DNA of 64,000 nt from Curvibacter lanceolatus ATCC 14669 (GTDB lineage: Bacteria; Pseudomonadota; Gammaproteobacteria; Burkholderiales; Burkholderiaceae_C). Numbering within the stretch: the stretch's first letter is position 1; each line of letters begins with the position of its first letter. Position numbers and translations under genes: made by a program. The stretch covers positions 1 to 64,000 of the forward strand of contig NZ_KB906264.1 in assembly GCF_000381265.1 (NCBI RefSeq). Direction: 5' to 3'. The notes under the pieces were generated by a model, which did not search any database, was not told where the DNA came from, and saw nothing but the letters and a program-made list of their open reading frames with translations. Shown in pieces: positions 63,960 to 64,000 of the stretch.

Positions 63960-64000
63960 ATGAACCCCAGCCTTCCCCACTGGCCCTACCCGCGCTGGAT
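63960..64000 (+). CDS. ugpQ: Probable glycerophosphodiester phosphodiesterase UgpQ, partial
   Basis: Only 13 codons plus two bases are inside the window. They read MNPSLPHWPYPRW then an incomplete Ile. The WPYPRW stretch followed by Ile is the usual beginning of UgpQ in this lineage, just before its catalytic AHRG. The location right after ugpC supports the call: UgpQ hydrolyses imported glycerophosphodiesters to glycerol-3-phosphate. Confidence 0.7.
   Translation, partial: MNPSLPHWPYPRW

Overview
The window looks like a GC-rich betaproteobacterial chromosome, most likely Burkholderiales and close to Comamonadaceae. This is inferred from gene order (hrcA/nadK/recN/rapZ, lolB-ispE-tRNA-Gln-prs-rplY-pth, ubiE-tim44-ubiJ-ubiB, ugpBAEC) and from the protein sequences, not from a database search. 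It splits into an accessory segment (1 to about 13,228) and a core segment (13,229 to 64,000). The boundary is a minus-strand tRNA with anticodon CAT, a common integration site for genomic islands.

Accessory segment. The left edge holds the 5' end of an IS3-family element. Next come three consecutive same-strand genes (1194-5478). The third has the hallmarks of the YagK/YfjJ (inovirus Gp2-like) replication-type family, including an H-x-H pair. By manual alignment the first two appear to be divergent relatives in which that pair is partly or wholly lost. A two-gene module follows: a 233-aa unknown plus an XRE/ImmA-IrrE zinc peptidase regulator. Then comes a divergent cluster. On the minus strand are a sigma-factor-like protein, a small acidic protein and a second ImmA/IrrE-type peptidase. 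On the plus strand are a DUF2188 protein and a TIR-domain protein with a Cys-containing N-terminus. The two arms share an intergenic region carrying two concentric inverted repeats. Further right are a small CxCG protein and a RES-domain (NAD-phosphorylase-like) protein with an N-terminal zinc ribbon. The segment ends with a 36-bp perfect palindrome, a short direct repeat, a terminator-like hairpin and the tRNA. No integrase is visible; it would have to lie left of the window.

Core segment, 13.3-28 kb: stress repression (hrcA), NAD kinase, DNA repair (recN, mutY, mutM), the RapZ regulator, a dynamin-like GTPase, outer-membrane lipoprotein insertion (lolB) next to a TPR protein, isoprenoid synthesis (ispE), tRNA-Gln, PRPP synthesis (prs), ribosomal L25, peptidyl-tRNA hydrolase and a 2[4Fe-4S] ferredoxin.

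28-36.4 kb: a peptide-type ABC transporter (two permeases, two ATPases, one periplasmic binding protein) followed by an amidase and a TTC38-like TPR protein, suggesting uptake and hydrolysis of a peptide or amide. 36.4-45 kb: hypothetical proteins, DUF429, an EamA transporter, a BLUF photoreceptor beside folE, a ClsB-type phospholipase D protein with an EEP-family hydrolase, a degenerate receiver-TPR protein, and nudB. 45-55.3 kb: aspS, DUF502, fmdB, a sodium:solute symporter, the ubiquinone genes ubiB/ubiJ/ubiE with a Tim44-like gene among them, DUF971 and a Bug-type binding protein. 55.3-64 kb: a giant FAD/Fe-S oxidoreductase (DUF3683 type), then the glycerol-3-phosphate importer ugpB-A-E-C and the start of a probable ugpQ at the window edge.
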